A stretch of 64,000 nt of DNA. Source: Aeoliella mucimassa. Its GTDB lineage: Bacteria; Planctomycetota; Planctomycetia; Pirellulales; Lacipirellulaceae. The DNA is taken from contig NZ_CP036278.1 in NCBI RefSeq assembly GCF_007748035.1, forward strand, positions 1,860,001-1,924,000, in the 5' to 3' direction. The translations under genes were made by a program, and so were the position numbers. This document shows positions 27,244 through 36,818 of this stretch, one piece after another (positions within the stretch are counted from its first letter, which is position 1; each line of letters starts with the position of its first letter). The notes beneath the pieces are model-generated. The model did no database searches and had not been told where the DNA came from. It worked only from the letters and a program-made list of their open reading frames with translations.

Positions 27244-28575
27244 TTGCGTACGCGAATCAAGAATGCTCAGGTGGTGTTTCCCGACATGATTGCTGCGGTC
27301 GACGTGGTGATCGAAAATGGCAAGATTGCCGACATCGACCCGGCAGTGCAGACGCCGGCCGACGAGATTGTCGACGCATCAGGCTTGCATCTGTTGCCGG
27401 GGATGATCGACGATCAAGTGCACTTTCGCGAACCGGGCCTGACCCACAAGGAAGACCTCGCCCACGCTTCGCGGGCGTGTGCCAAGGGTGGCATCACCAC
27501 GTTCCTCGAGATGCCCAACACGGTGCCGAACGCGACCACTCGGGAACTGCTCGAGCAGAAGCTGAACCTGGCAGCTGAGAAGTCGATTGTGAACTACGGC
27601 TTCTACATCGGTGCGACCCCCGACAATATCGACGAGCTGAAGCAAGCCACGCGAACGCCTGGCATCAAGATCTTCATCGGCTCGAGCACTGGCGACTTGC
27701 TGGTTGACGAACAGGAAGCGTTGGAACGCATCTTTGCCGAAACCACGTTGCCGCTCACCGCTCACTGCGAGGACGAAAGCACCGTGCGGGCGAATCGCGA
27801 GCAGGTGGGCGAGACCACCGATGTGGCCGATCACTCGCGGATTCGCGATCATCGGGCGGCCGTGATCGCGACCACCCGGGCGATGGACCTGGCCTTTCGG
27901 CACGACCATCGATTCCACGTGCTGCACGTGTCGACCGCTGCGGAGTGCAATTTTCTGGCCGACCACCAGGAACTCGTCACCGGCGAAGCCTGCCCGCACC
28001 ATCTGTTCTTCAACGTCGACGACTACGAGCGGCTCGGCACGCTGGTGCAGATGAATCCTTCGCTCAAGACCGCCGACGACAACGAGGCCATCTGGCAGGC
28101 GCTGCTCGACGGACGCCTGCAGGTGGTGGCCACCGACCACGCCCCGCACACGCTCGACGAGAAGCGTCAGTCGTATCCCAAGAGTCCCTCGGGATTGCCA
28201 GCGGTCGAAAACTCGCTGGCCCTGATGCTCAACGAGGTGAATCGTGGTCGCTGCACGATCGACCAGGTCGTGCATTGGATGGCCGACGCCCCCGCGCGGG
28301 TTTGGGACATCGTGGGCAAAGGGCGAATCGAAGGGGGCTACGATGCCGATCTGGTGCTGGTCGACATGAATAAGACCCAAACTGTTAGCAATCTCACACA
28401 ACTCACTAAGTGTGGTTGGAGCCCCTGGGATGGGGTCGAACTCACCGGATGGCCGGTCCGTACCTGGGTGCATGGCCATACGGTTTTCGCGGAAGGTAAG
28501 ATTACGGCCGAACAACCGGGCCGCGAAGCGAAATACGACCATCCACGTGGCGGTTACTGGGCGACGCAGTACTAA
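27244..28575 (+). CDS. pyrC: dihydroorotase
   Basis: A 443-residue amidohydrolase that closes carbamoyl-aspartate to dihydroorotate in pyrimidine synthesis. Seen: first metal motif [16 protein letters not shown] (the usual first His of HxH is Gln), [27 protein letters not shown], and the catalytic Asp in ATDHAPHT. The QVH variant also occurs in related bacterial dihydroorotases, as far as I recall. The TTG at 27244 is chosen for the AGGA eight bases upstream and a family-like N-terminus; a GTG at 27190 lacks a binding site. It stands alone rather than in a pyr operon. Confidence 0.87.
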   Translation: MRTRIKNAQVVFPDMIAAVDVVIENGKIADIDPAVQTPADEIVDASGLHLLPGMIDDQVHFREPGLTHKEDLAHASRACAKGGITTFLEMPNTVPNATTRELLEQKLNLAAEKSIVNYGFYIGATPDNIDELKQATRTPGIKIFIGSSTGDLLVDEQEALERIFAETTLPLTAHCEDESTVRANREQVGETTDVADHSRIRDHRAAVIATTRAMDLAFRHDHRFHVLHVSTAAECNFLADHQELVTGEACPHHLFFNVDDYERLGTLVQMNPSLKTADDNEAIWQALLDGRLQVVATDHAPHTLDEKRQSYPKSPSGLPAVENSLALMLNEVNRGRCTIDQVVHWMADAPARVWDIVGKGRIEGGYDADLVLVDMNKTQTVSNLTQLTKCGWSPWDGVELTGWPVRTWVHGHTVFAEGKITAEQPGREAKYDHPRGGYWATQY

Positions 28576-28724
28576 GCGCGGTACCGCGGATCCCCGGCAA
28601 AGTGCGGCTTTTGCCATCACCGTTGCCGACCGGTGGTCATATGGTACATATTTAAGTAGGCCCATTGCTGGATGGGCTTGCCAACTGTCGTCCGATCGTC
28701 GTTGAGTCGTCCGAGCATTCCTGC

Positions 28725-29453
28725 ATGACTGAGAAGCTATGGTTCCTGAAGAGCTGTGAGCTATTCCGCCGACTCGAGGCGGACGATCTCGCCATGCTCG
28801 AACGACGCTGCCTGTCGAGGCGGTTCGCCAGAGCGGCACCGATCTACATGCCGGCCGACGAAGCGTCGGGCGTGCTCTTGATGGCCGAAGGTCGCGCAAA
28901 GATCTGTAGTTACACCGACGAAGGCAAGCAGGCCATCCTGGCGTTTGTCGAGCCAGGCGAAATTTTCGGCGAGCTAGCATTGCTCGACTCCGGCGAACGC
29001 GAAGAGTACGCCGAAGCGGTCGAAAAATCGAACATCATCTTCATTCCGCAGGACGTGATCGAGAGCCTGGCCGAGCGTCATGCCCACGTTTCGCTCGGCA
29101 TTACCAAGCTGATTGGGTTGCGGCGGCGTCGCATCGAACGTCGGCTGAAGTCGCTCTTGTTCCGCTCGAATCGCGAACGCCTGGTCAGTTTGCTCCTGGA
29201 ACTGGCCGAACAGTACGGCCAGCCCACTCCTGACGGGGTGCAGCTTGCCATTAAGCTATCGCACCAGGACCTGGCTAGCGTGATTGGTAGCACCCGCGAA
29301 ACCGTGACCGTGCTGCTCGGCGAACTGCAGACCGAGGAGTTTCTGACACTCGGCCGGCGAAAAATCACGATTACCGCCCTCGATAACCTGGCCAGTAGCA
29401 TCAAGGCTCCTGTGCCGCGATTGCCCAGGCGAGCGCTTTTTCCCACAGTGTGA
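28725..29453 (+). CDS. Crp/Fnr family transcriptional regulator
   Basis: A 242-residue regulator. The N-terminal cyclic-nucleotide-binding fold spans about residues 10-125, with GEIFGELALLDSGEREEYA as the phosphate-binding cassette. A dimerisation helix follows, and a C-terminal winged helix-turn-helix (LSHQDLASVIGSTRETVTVLL). The cassette resembles Crp, but the arginine that binds the cAMP phosphate is not in the usual place, and no FNR cysteines are present, so the signal is unknown. ATG at 28725; a longer open frame starts at 28665. Confidence 0.88.
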   Translation: MTEKLWFLKSCELFRRLEADDLAMLERRCLSRRFARAAPIYMPADEASGVLLMAEGRAKICSYTDEGKQAILAFVEPGEIFGELALLDSGEREEYAEAVEKSNIIFIPQDVIESLAERHAHVSLGITKLIGLRRRRIERRLKSLLFRSNRERLVSLLLELAEQYGQPTPDGVQLAIKLSHQDLASVIGSTRETVTVLLGELQTEEFLTLGRRKITITALDNLASSIKAPVPRLPRRALFPTV

Positions 29454-29532
29454 ATCGCTTTACAGACAAACCCCGACCGCTTGCGGATAATCAAACGTAG
29501 TTGCTTTCCTTTTCCGCCTTGCACGAACACGC

Positions 29533-29967
29533 ATGTCGCACGAAACTCGACAAGATGAATGGCACCCTTGCTCGTCCGGCGAGCTGTCTAAACTTACGGC
29601 TCGGCTCGAACGCCAGTACCGCCGCGAGCAGGTCGGCGCGTTCATGCCGGTGATCACTGCGGCGGCGCTGTTGATCGCGGTCGTGGGACTCGGCATGTTC
29701 TGGACGAGCGACCCGCCGGTCGCGCGCATTACCTGCACTGAGTGTCACGATCACTTCACCGCGTATCACGACCACCTGCTCGGCACCACGCCGATGGCGG
29801 ATCCCGAAGCCCACAGCATGCAGGCGCATCTCGAGCATTGCCAGCGATGCCGCGAAGCGTTCGAGCAGCAGTTCCCCGGCTTGCTGGCCGATGGCTTGCA
29901 TCAGTCAGGCGAGTGGCTCGCCCGCCGCGACGTGCAACTGCCGCTGGCCGTATCGCTGCGTTTGTAG
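29533..29967 (+). CDS. single-pass membrane protein with zinc-finger-like (zf-HC2) domain
   Basis: A 144-residue protein with a charged N-terminus (residues 1-37), one membrane span (about 38-58), then CTECHDHFTAYHDHLL and HLEHCQRCREAFEQ, which resemble the two halves of an anti-sigma zinc finger (zf-HC2). By the positive-inside rule the finger would be outside, which is the reverse of normal anti-sigma factors. CTECH also matches a c-type haem motif. It follows the Crp/Fnr gene by about 80 bases. Role unknown; ATG at 29533. Confidence 0.6.
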   Translation: MSHETRQDEWHPCSSGELSKLTARLERQYRREQVGAFMPVITAAALLIAVVGLGMFWTSDPPVARITCTECHDHFTAYHDHLLGTTPMADPEAHSMQAHLEHCQRCREAFEQQFPGLLADGLHQSGEWLARRDVQLPLAVSLRL

Positions 29968-30000
29968 CCCCGCCCGACGATTCGCACGCAATCGATTCGA

Positions 30001-32187
30001 CTACTCGCGGGTGATCAGCAGGTAGATGTCCTCCGATTCTTTCATGTGTTCTTGAGGAATCCGCGTGAGAAACGACTCGCCAGCGTTCAGGGCAAACGTG
30101 CTTTTGCTCTCGGACGAGCCCCCTGCGAGTCCGGTGACACTCACCTCGGCGTCGAAAATCACCAGCTTGCCGCTATGGTGATTGAGCAGCTTGATGGCCA
30201 GGTTTGGGGTGTCAGACGACTCGTTGCTGTCGATGCCAACCTGGGCGACTTGACCATTCCGCACGGTAATCGAGGGAGTCGCGAGTACCTTGGAGAGATC
30301 GTTCTTATCCAGTACTCCGAGTAGCCCCTCAAGGATTTGCGACTCACCGGTGATGGAGGTGCCACTTTTAAGTCCTTCGATAGCACGAAGGTTTTGCTTG
30401 GGATCGGTGACGATGCGAGTGCGGACGGTCACCGTCTGCGAATCGGATGCTTGGGGTTGCTCATCATAGGCAAACGGAGTGGGAGGAGCGACGGTGTCCG
30501 ACTCCTTTTCTACCTGAAACAAACCTGACTCGGTACGTCGTAATTTGGCGATCGTTTGACTATCTGCTTCCAAGGCTTGTCGAAGGCGAGTTGGATCGGG
30601 GTATTCGATGAACAGCCGGTCGCTGGGGAGTAGCTGGAAGTTAGTGCTGGTGTCTTCGCCTTGGGTAAGGGCCTGGTAATCGACCTGCTTGATGAGACTA
30701 TCGGTTGCTTTCTCTGCCGGACGATCGATCCACAGCTTCGCCTGACCTTTGACCCCGCCGATGCGAGCGATTGCATCGAGTACGGTTTCGTTGCCAGTAA
30801 TGGGGATGGAGACCACGTTGTCGCCGCTGGGATGTTTGGTGATCACGTAGCATTTTTTGCTGTTGTAGGCGAACACATCCACCGACACGACAGGAGCGTG
30901 GTAGTAGGGCGATAGTTTCTTCTCAACCGCTTGCTTGGCTTCCTCCAGCGTGCAACCTGTAACGCTTACCGAGCCAAAGGAGCCCAGGTTCACCCGACCA
31001 TCGGGGCCTACCAGGTGTTCGCCGGAGACTTGCTCGTCGCCAGTGACGTTGATAAGCAGGATGTCTGGCGGTTCGATCACATAGGGTTGATCGAATGAAT
31101 ACTTGGACTTAGGAGTTGGAGCGGCAGCAGGTTCGTCGGAAGTAAGCGGATTCAGCGCAGCGTTGGTGGCTGGCTCCTCGGCCTCCACGCGTTCGATACG
31201 GATGACCTGAAACAGTCCGATTACGATCAACATCAGCAGCAGTAGATAGCTTCGCATTTCCCGAACCTCCATGTTTGGTGAATGAATGAGTCGTTGAATC
31301 CGTCTCGAAAGCTGCCCGCCTGTCAGCCCCACGGTGCCTGCGGGAACTTGTGTCGCGTAGTCGGCCACGTGCAACAACACGCGGGCGTAGTCGGTCGCGG
31401 GCGAGGCTCCGCTGGCCCGGGCGACTTGCTCGTCGCACGCCCACTCGCCCGCTTCTTCAAATCGCCGGACTGCGAGCCAGACGAGGGGATTGAACCATTG
31501 CGGCAGCGCAAGCAATCGCACGACGAGGTTCTTCCACAGGTCGCCCCGCTGACAGTGGGCCAACTCGTGTCGTAGGATCGCTTGGCGTTCGGTCCGTTCG
31601 AGCTTCGCCCATAGGGACTTCGGCACCAATACCAGCAGTATCCAAGGCACCCAGCAGACGAGCGGACCCGTATCGCGGGTGGTGCGAAGTTCGGCCGCGC
31701 TCCTCAGACCGCACTCCTGGCGGACTTGATCCCATTCGGCAAACCAATGTGGCTCGCTTACCAGCTCACCAGGTCGGCCGCTGGAATAAACTCGCAGATA
31801 GCGAACCACGCTCAGCAGCACGAGTGATAGAACCCCAATTCCCCACGTCGCCAACACGATTCGCGTGAGCAGCAGCGGCATGTCGAACGCTGGTTCCCCG
31901 GACGATCTGGGGAGCGAACTGGATGCAACCAAGGGGCCATCCGCATAACTTGCTTCGATGGTTGGGGACACAATAACCGACGTTTGCACCGGTGCGACTT
32001 CCACGCTCCAGGTGTATGGCCACAACAGCCATCCCTGGGCGAGGACCAACAGCCATACGATGCGATGCGTGCGGGCGCGGTGGATTTTGAGCAGCCTCAG
32101 CAGTGCCATCGCTGCTACTGCAGCGACGCTCGTGACCAACGTGGTTCGTAGCAAGGCAATCGCGATCGATTCCAGCGAGTCATTCAT
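30001..32187 (-). CDS. M56 BlaR1-like membrane peptidase fused to polysaccharide-export and secretin-like domains
   Basis: A 728-residue protein. Residues 1-330 resemble BlaR1/MecR1: several membrane segments, the gluzincin site RHELAH (His207, Glu208, His211), and GEWACDEQ with the third ligand near 248. Then comes a polysaccharide-export (Wza/SLBB-like) domain at about 370-530 (IEPPDILLINVTGDEQVSGE), and at about 615-728 a tail like secretin C-terminal domains (VLATPSITVRNGQVAQVGI). The BlaI-type repressor gene overlaps its start by four bases. Thus it probably senses an envelope signal through the long outer part and inactivates the repressor by proteolysis. Confidence 0.8.
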   Translation of the reverse strand: MNDSLESIAIALLRTTLVTSVAAVAAMALLRLLKIHRARTHRIVWLLVLAQGWLLWPYTWSVEVAPVQTSVIVSPTIEASYADGPLVASSSLPRSSGEPAFDMPLLLTRIVLATWGIGVLSLVLLSVVRYLRVYSSGRPGELVSEPHWFAEWDQVRQECGLRSAAELRTTRDTGPLVCWVPWILLVLVPKSLWAKLERTERQAILRHELAHCQRGDLWKNLVVRLLALPQWFNPLVWLAVRRFEEAGEWACDEQVARASGASPATDYARVLLHVADYATQVPAGTVGLTGGQLSRRIQRLIHSPNMEVREMRSYLLLLMLIVIGLFQVIRIERVEAEEPATNAALNPLTSDEPAAAPTPKSKYSFDQPYVIEPPDILLINVTGDEQVSGEHLVGPDGRVNLGSFGSVSVTGCTLEEAKQAVEKKLSPYYHAPVVSVDVFAYNSKKCYVITKHPSGDNVVSIPITGNETVLDAIARIGGVKGQAKLWIDRPAEKATDSLIKQVDYQALTQGEDTSTNFQLLPSDRLFIEYPDPTRLRQALEADSQTIAKLRRTESGLFQVEKESDTVAPPTPFAYDEQPQASDSQTVTVRTRIVTDPKQNLRAIEGLKSGTSITGESQILEGLLGVLDKNDLSKVLATPSITVRNGQVAQVGIDSNESSDTPNLAIKLLNHHSGKLVIFDAEVSVTGLAGGSSESKSTFALNAGESFLTRIPQEHMKESEDIYLLITRE

Positions 32188-32597
32188 GGTCTGCCTCCCT
32201 GAGGTTTCGAACCTTTGGTGCGACGCTCGGCCTCTGCAACCAGGGACTTGAGCTCGGCGATTTCATCGGCCGTCACGCCCTGGCGATTGATCAGATGAGC
32301 CACCAGCGGAACGACTCGCCCATCGCTGACGCGCTCGACGAGGGTGTCGAGATCACGCTGGCGGACCTCTTCAGGCGTCACCGCGGCCGAGTACTGAGCC
32401 GGGCGGGTCTTCGATTTCGCAACCAGCCCTTTTTCTACCAACCGATTCAGCCGAGTCTGCACGGTGGTATAGCCAATCGGCTGCCCAAGTGCTGTCTGTG
32501 CTTGCTGAATGGTCACCGCCGACTCGCGCCATAGCATTTCGAGAATCTCGATTTCACCTTCCGGCAGTCGAGGCATCTTCGCCCGCTTCTTGCCCAT
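32184..32597 (-). CDS. blaI: BlaI/MecI family transcriptional repressor
   Basis: A 137-residue winged-helix repressor. EGEIEILEMLWRESAVTIQQ and YTTVQTRLNRLVEKGLV give the DNA-binding domain, and the C-terminal VSDGRVVPLVAHLI is the dimerisation part. MGKKRAKM at 32597 is the start; the frame extends 20 codons further without family likeness. It overlaps the M56 gene by ATGA, so the two are coupled. The family is cleaved upon signal by the M56 peptidase. A near-palindrome 36 bases upstream is the probable autoregulatory site. Antibiotic resistance is not implied: no beta-lactamase is near. Confidence 0.9.
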   Translation of the reverse strand: MGKKRAKMPRLPEGEIEILEMLWRESAVTIQQAQTALGQPIGYTTVQTRLNRLVEKGLVAKSKTRPAQYSAAVTPEEVRQRDLDTLVERVSDGRVVPLVAHLINRQGVTADEIAELKSLVAEAERRTKGSKPQGGRP

Positions 32598-32632
32598 GGC
32601 ATCGTCCTTTCTGTTGATCGACGGCGTTAGTT

Positions 32633-32650
32633 TTACGACATGTGTAGTAA
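32633..32650. promoter_or_regulatory. probable BlaI operator
   Basis: An 18-bp dyad (TTACGACA TG TGTAGTAA) has seven of eight symmetric pairs and an ACA-NN-TGT core like known BlaI/MecI operators. It lies 36 bases before the blaI start, where it would allow autoregulation. Confidence 0.7.
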
Positions 32651-32819
32651 ATGGCAAGGGCAGTTTTTCATTACTGCCGGATTATGTCGACGCCCTTTCT
32701 TTTCCTTGAGGCAAACAGCCACTCCGTGAACGTCTTGCTCTATACTGCGGACTAGCTTGTTGAGTGAGGAATCACTCGTAGGCGGATGCAATCGATTCAA
32801 GCTGTGCGAAAGGGCAACG

Positions 32820-34247
32820 ATGCGATTTCTATTACTCTGTTGGATGATGCTCTTTGTTGGTGCTGCGATGACGCAGTCGACATCGTGGGCCGAGACTCCG
32901 GTTGCTGTATCGCAGAAGCCCAATATCTTGTTCATCCTGGTCGACGACTTGGGCAAGGAGTGGATCCATTGCTATGGCGGCGAAGGCATCGACACCAAGC
33001 ATATCGACCGCCTAGCCGACGAAGGCATGAAGTTCAACAACGCCTGGTGCATGCCGCAGTGCACGCCGACCCGGGTGACGCTGCTAACCGGGCAGTATCC
33101 CTTTCGACATGGCTGGACGAATCACTGGGACGTGCCGCGGTGGGGGGCCGGGTGCCATTTCGACGCCCCGCAGCATACGACCTTCGCCAAGGTGCTGCGC
33201 GAAGCAGGTTACACCACCTGCGCGGCGGGTAAATGGCAGATCGACGACTTTCGCGTGGAGCCCAACGCCATGGACGAAGCGGGATTCGACGATTGGTGCA
33301 TGTGGACCGGTTACGAAACCGGCAATCCGCCGAGCGGGAATCGGTACTGGGACCCCTACATCAATACTCGCGGGCAGGGTTCGCGCACCCATCAAGGTCA
33401 GTTCGGCCCCGACATTTACTGCGACTACCTGATCAAGTTCATTCGCGAGCACAAGTCGCAGCCGATGCTGCTGTACTATCCCATGGCATTAACCCACAGC
33501 CCGCTCACCACCACGCCCGACACGAAAGACGAAACCGGCAAACGCCAGCAGTTTGTCGGCATGGTGCAATACACCGACGAACTGGTCGGTAGACTTATGG
33601 CAACGTTGGAAGAAGAGGGTATCCGCGAAAACACCATCGTGTTCTTCACCACCGACAACGGCACCGGGCGTGCGTCGTGGACACGCAACCAACGGTTAGG
33701 GCGGATGGTCCGTGGTGGCAAAGCACGCAAGGACGAACAAACCGGCGTTGCCCAGCCGCTGATCGTCAGTTGCCCAGGACGCATTGCACAAGGAGCGACT
33801 ACCGACGCACTGGTCGACTTTACCGATATGCTGCCAACCTTCGCCGAGCTAGCAGGTGGCACTCTGCCGGCGGAGCGGAAGGTCGACGGCGCAAGCTTTG
33901 CCGGTCTGCTGCTGGGCGACGAGGACTACCAGCCGCGAGAGTGGATCCTCTCGATGGGAGGCGGGCCGGCTGTGCTTCGCCAGGGGCGTGTGCATCCGGA
34001 GTTAAGCTATGACGAACGAGTGGTCCGTAACGACCGTTATAAGCTTTGGGTCGATGCGAATCACCAGCCTGAGCAGCTATACGACTTGCAGCAAGATCCT
34101 TGGGAAGAAGCGAATCTGATCGACTCCAGCGCGCCTCCGGTGCTGGCAGCCAAGCGAGCATTGATGCAGGTTGTCGAGTCGCTGCCAGAGCAGGACGCGT
34201 CGCCGAAGTACCAGAAGAATCCACCCCAACCGTGGGACAAAAAGTAA
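32820..34247 (+). CDS. secreted type I sulfatase
   Basis: A 475-residue sulfatase with a signal peptide (MRFLLLCWMMLFVGAAM). LFILVDDLG supplies the two metal aspartates, and MPQCTPTRVTLLTG contains the Cys that becomes formylglycine (CxPxR). GKWQIDDF and FFTTDNGTG are further metal and sulfate contacts. The Met at 32820 heads the signal peptide. It is divergent from blaI. The substrate is likely a sulfated glycan, but the family is too broad to say more. No maturase gene is in the window. Confidence 0.92.
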   Translation: MRFLLLCWMMLFVGAAMTQSTSWAETPVAVSQKPNILFILVDDLGKEWIHCYGGEGIDTKHIDRLADEGMKFNNAWCMPQCTPTRVTLLTGQYPFRHGWTNHWDVPRWGAGCHFDAPQHTTFAKVLREAGYTTCAAGKWQIDDFRVEPNAMDEAGFDDWCMWTGYETGNPPSGNRYWDPYINTRGQGSRTHQGQFGPDIYCDYLIKFIREHKSQPMLLYYPMALTHSPLTTTPDTKDETGKRQQFVGMVQYTDELVGRLMATLEEEGIRENTIVFFTTDNGTGRASWTRNQRLGRMVRGGKARKDEQTGVAQPLIVSCPGRIAQGATTDALVDFTDMLPTFAELAGGTLPAERKVDGASFAGLLLGDEDYQPREWILSMGGGPAVLRQGRVHPELSYDERVVRNDRYKLWVDANHQPEQLYDLQQDPWEEANLIDSSAPPVLAAKRALMQVVESLPEQDASPKYQKNPPQPWDKK

Positions 34248-34363
34248 GGCGTGATTGTTTTCTTGGAGGCTAATCGGTCAGGCCAATCGAGACGCCTGAA
34301 TTGACCAGGAGAACCTCGCGCGAGATGTGGCTTCCCGCCTAAACTGGTGGTACACTGGCAGCC

Positions 34364-36247
34364 ATGTTACTGGGACCCGTATTTCAGACCGAACTAGTTG
34401 CCAACGCCCGACGCCGGCGGTATTACTTGCTGCGTGTGTTGTTCGCCGGCATGCTCCTGTTTTCGCTCTGGATGTGCTACGAAGGGGTCGCCGGTTGGTA
34501 TGGCAACGATCGCCTTTCGATTCGCGAAGCGGCCAATCTCGCTTCTGGGTTCTTCGTGACGTTTGCCTGGTTGTCGATGATTCTCACCCTGCTCGTCGCC
34601 CCGGCCGTAGCGGCAGGAGCCATTGCCACCGAGCGGGAGCGGCGGACCATCGAGTACCTGTTCGCCACCGATTTGTCGAACGCCGAGATCGTGTTGTCAA
34701 AGCTCTTCGGAAAGCTGCTGCTCGTCGGCAAACTGGTGATGGTCGCATTGCCAGTGCTTGCGATTTTCCGCTTGATGGGGGGCATCCCAGGCTCGTTGTT
34801 GCTTACTTACTTTGCCATGCTCGCGAGTACCGCCACGCTGGTGACCGTGGGGTCGATGTGTATCTCGGTGTGGTCTCCCCGCGCCCGCGATGCGTTGATT
34901 CGCGTCTATCTGGTTGAAGCATTGGTGTTTTTGCTTCCCTTTTTTCTAGGGTCGTGGATGATGGCCCTCGGTATGCAGGGCGGGGTGCTTGGCACCATCC
35001 TCACTTTGTTTGGCTACGTCGTGGATTGGTGCTTGGCGATCAATCCATTACCGGTGATGTTCAGTCAGATGATTGGTTCCGGTCTCGGCATGGGATACGG
35101 GGCGAGCGAAGTGTGGCAACTCGTTGGCTGGCAACTATTGCTTTCACTAGTACTCTGTTGCATCGCAGTAATCGCGGTTCGTCGGGTGCATCTGCGTTCG
35201 GTGAGCAGCGCCGGGGCGACGACCAGATCGTGGAAGTGGGAACTGCCACGCATTCGGTTGCCGCTCGGAGAGCATCCGATGCTCTGGAAGGAGTTATTCG
35301 CCCGCACCTCGGCGACAAAACTGGGGTTCCTCGGCCGAGTCTGCATGGGAATCATCATGCTCGGCACCCTGAGCATAGCGATCTATCAATACGCGGTAGC
35401 GGTCGGCGTGGTCCGTGGCGGCTGGGGAGGCTCACCCGGCAATCAATACATCGCCGTTAGCATGTCGATCTCCACGCTGATCGGAGTCGGTGGGGTAATC
35501 CTCATGGGCCTGCGGGCTGCGAGTTTGATTACTAACGAGAAAGAGCACGATTCCTGGCTATCGTTGATCTCCACGCCGCTCACCGGTAGCGACATCATTT
35601 TGGCCAAGGCGTTAGGCAATTTCTACGCGTTCCGCTGGCTGGCAGCGCCGCTCGCGCTGGTCTGGTTCCTGCAATTGACGCTCTCGCCAGAGTTCATGCT
35701 CGCAATCCCGTTTCATGTGCTGGCCGTGCTGACAACCGGGCTATTCGCGACCTCGGTTGGTTTGGCCTACTCGCTAAAGTTCAAAGGCTCACTTCGATCG
35801 ATCGGGGCAACTATCGGTACGCTGTTCTTCTTCGGCGGTGGTTACATGATGTGTTGCTGCATGCCGCTACTCGTTACTGGCGGCGACGATGAGATCATGA
35901 AACTTGCCCTCGTGCTGTTCGTACCCTTCCTGCACTTTGCCCCCGGCATGATCATGATCGAGGGAGTCCACGGCGAAGAGTGGGTGGTGGTCGATATGAT
36001 TCTAGGTCTGATGATCTACGCGGCCGCGGGAATCATGATTCTTGCAACCCTGGTCTCGCGTTTCGACGAGCTCGTGGGGCGCACCTTCCGTCCTGAATAC
36101 GCGGCCCCGTTGCGCCCGCAGGCTCCTGGCGAGGGGATGCCAAGTAATATGCCTCCGCTGCCGCCACGCACTTCAAAGGTATTGCCTTTGCTGGACCCTC
36201 CGCAGGAGCCAGCGCCGGATACTCCACAAGACGATACGACTCACTAG
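34364..36247 (+). CDS. ABC-2 type transporter permease
   Basis: A 627-residue membrane protein with about twelve hydrophobic segments. It has the ABC-2 permease pattern: an N-terminal cytoplasmic helix with basic residues (NARRRRYYLLR), the TERERRTIEYLF segment that follows the first hairpin, and NEKEHDSWLSLISTPLTGS repeated in the second half, which suggests two ABC-2 units in tandem. The C-terminus is Pro-rich. No ATPase gene is adjacent, so it must use one encoded elsewhere. Substrate unknown. ATG at 34364. Confidence 0.82.
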   Translation: MLLGPVFQTELVANARRRRYYLLRVLFAGMLLFSLWMCYEGVAGWYGNDRLSIREAANLASGFFVTFAWLSMILTLLVAPAVAAGAIATERERRTIEYLFATDLSNAEIVLSKLFGKLLLVGKLVMVALPVLAIFRLMGGIPGSLLLTYFAMLASTATLVTVGSMCISVWSPRARDALIRVYLVEALVFLLPFFLGSWMMALGMQGGVLGTILTLFGYVVDWCLAINPLPVMFSQMIGSGLGMGYGASEVWQLVGWQLLLSLVLCCIAVIAVRRVHLRSVSSAGATTRSWKWELPRIRLPLGEHPMLWKELFARTSATKLGFLGRVCMGIIMLGTLSIAIYQYAVAVGVVRGGWGGSPGNQYIAVSMSISTLIGVGGVILMGLRAASLITNEKEHDSWLSLISTPLTGSDIILAKALGNFYAFRWLAAPLALVWFLQLTLSPEFMLAIPFHVLAVLTTGLFATSVGLAYSLKFKGSLRSIGATIGTLFFFGGGYMMCCCMPLLVTGGDDEIMKLALVLFVPFLHFAPGMIMIEGVHGEEWVVVDMILGLMIYAAAGIMILATLVSRFDELVGRTFRPEYAAPLRPQAPGEGMPSNMPPLPPRTSKVLPLLDPPQEPAPDTPQDDTTH

Positions 36248-36265
36248 CAAAGCCAAGCTTTTGGG

Positions 36266-36640
36266 CTAATTGCCCGCCACCGCGGTATCGTCGGGCAGTG
36301 GCAATAAATGCGGAGCCATTCGCAGTAGCTTGATTTGGCCGATACCACGAACTTTGAGTAGATCCTGCTGGGTGCGATACGGCCCTTCGGTCTCGCGAGT
36401 CTCGACAATGCGCCGAGCGAGGATCTCCCCCACTTCAGGCAACTGAGCCAACTCGGGCCAGGTGGCCGTGTTTAGATCGACCATAAATTCGTAGGGCACC
36501 GGCTCTGCCTGGTCGATTTCGATCAACCGCCCCGACTGACCCCCGGCCACGACCCACCATACCAGCCCAATAGCCAAGCCCACCGCCGCCAGACTGGCAA
36601 CCGTCGACTGCTGTCGGGCATCGAGCATCGGCTTGGGCAT
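36266..36640 (-). CDS. ComEA-like helix-hairpin-helix DNA-binding protein
   Basis: A 124-residue protein with one membrane span (about residues 15-33) and a tandem helix-hairpin-helix region: DLNTATWPELAQLPEVGEI and DLLKVRGIGQIKLL. This is the ComEA layout, where the anchored protein binds incoming DNA outside the membrane during transformation. The usual linker is short. The ATG at 36640 is chosen; an ATG at 36727 would add 29 residues before the span. No other competence gene is nearby, so uptake of DNA is only an inference. Confidence 0.82.
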   Translation of the reverse strand: MPKPMLDARQQSTVASLAAVGLAIGLVWWVVAGGQSGRLIEIDQAEPVPYEFMVDLNTATWPELAQLPEVGEILARRIVETRETEGPYRTQQDLLKVRGIGQIKLLRMAPHLLPLPDDTAVAGN

Positions 36641-36818
36641 TTCGGCGGACGACCGGTGGGGAGAGGGCAGGGGGCAGGCTCCATTAAAGCAGCCCACAGC
36701 AGCCGAATCCAGCTTTGCACCCGGCAATTTCGCCGCTCTGCCGCCCCTTCGTCACTCGACCTCTGAAACTCTACAATAGAGGCTTCGGCAATTCGATTTA
36801 TCTGGCGGAGGCTTCGCA

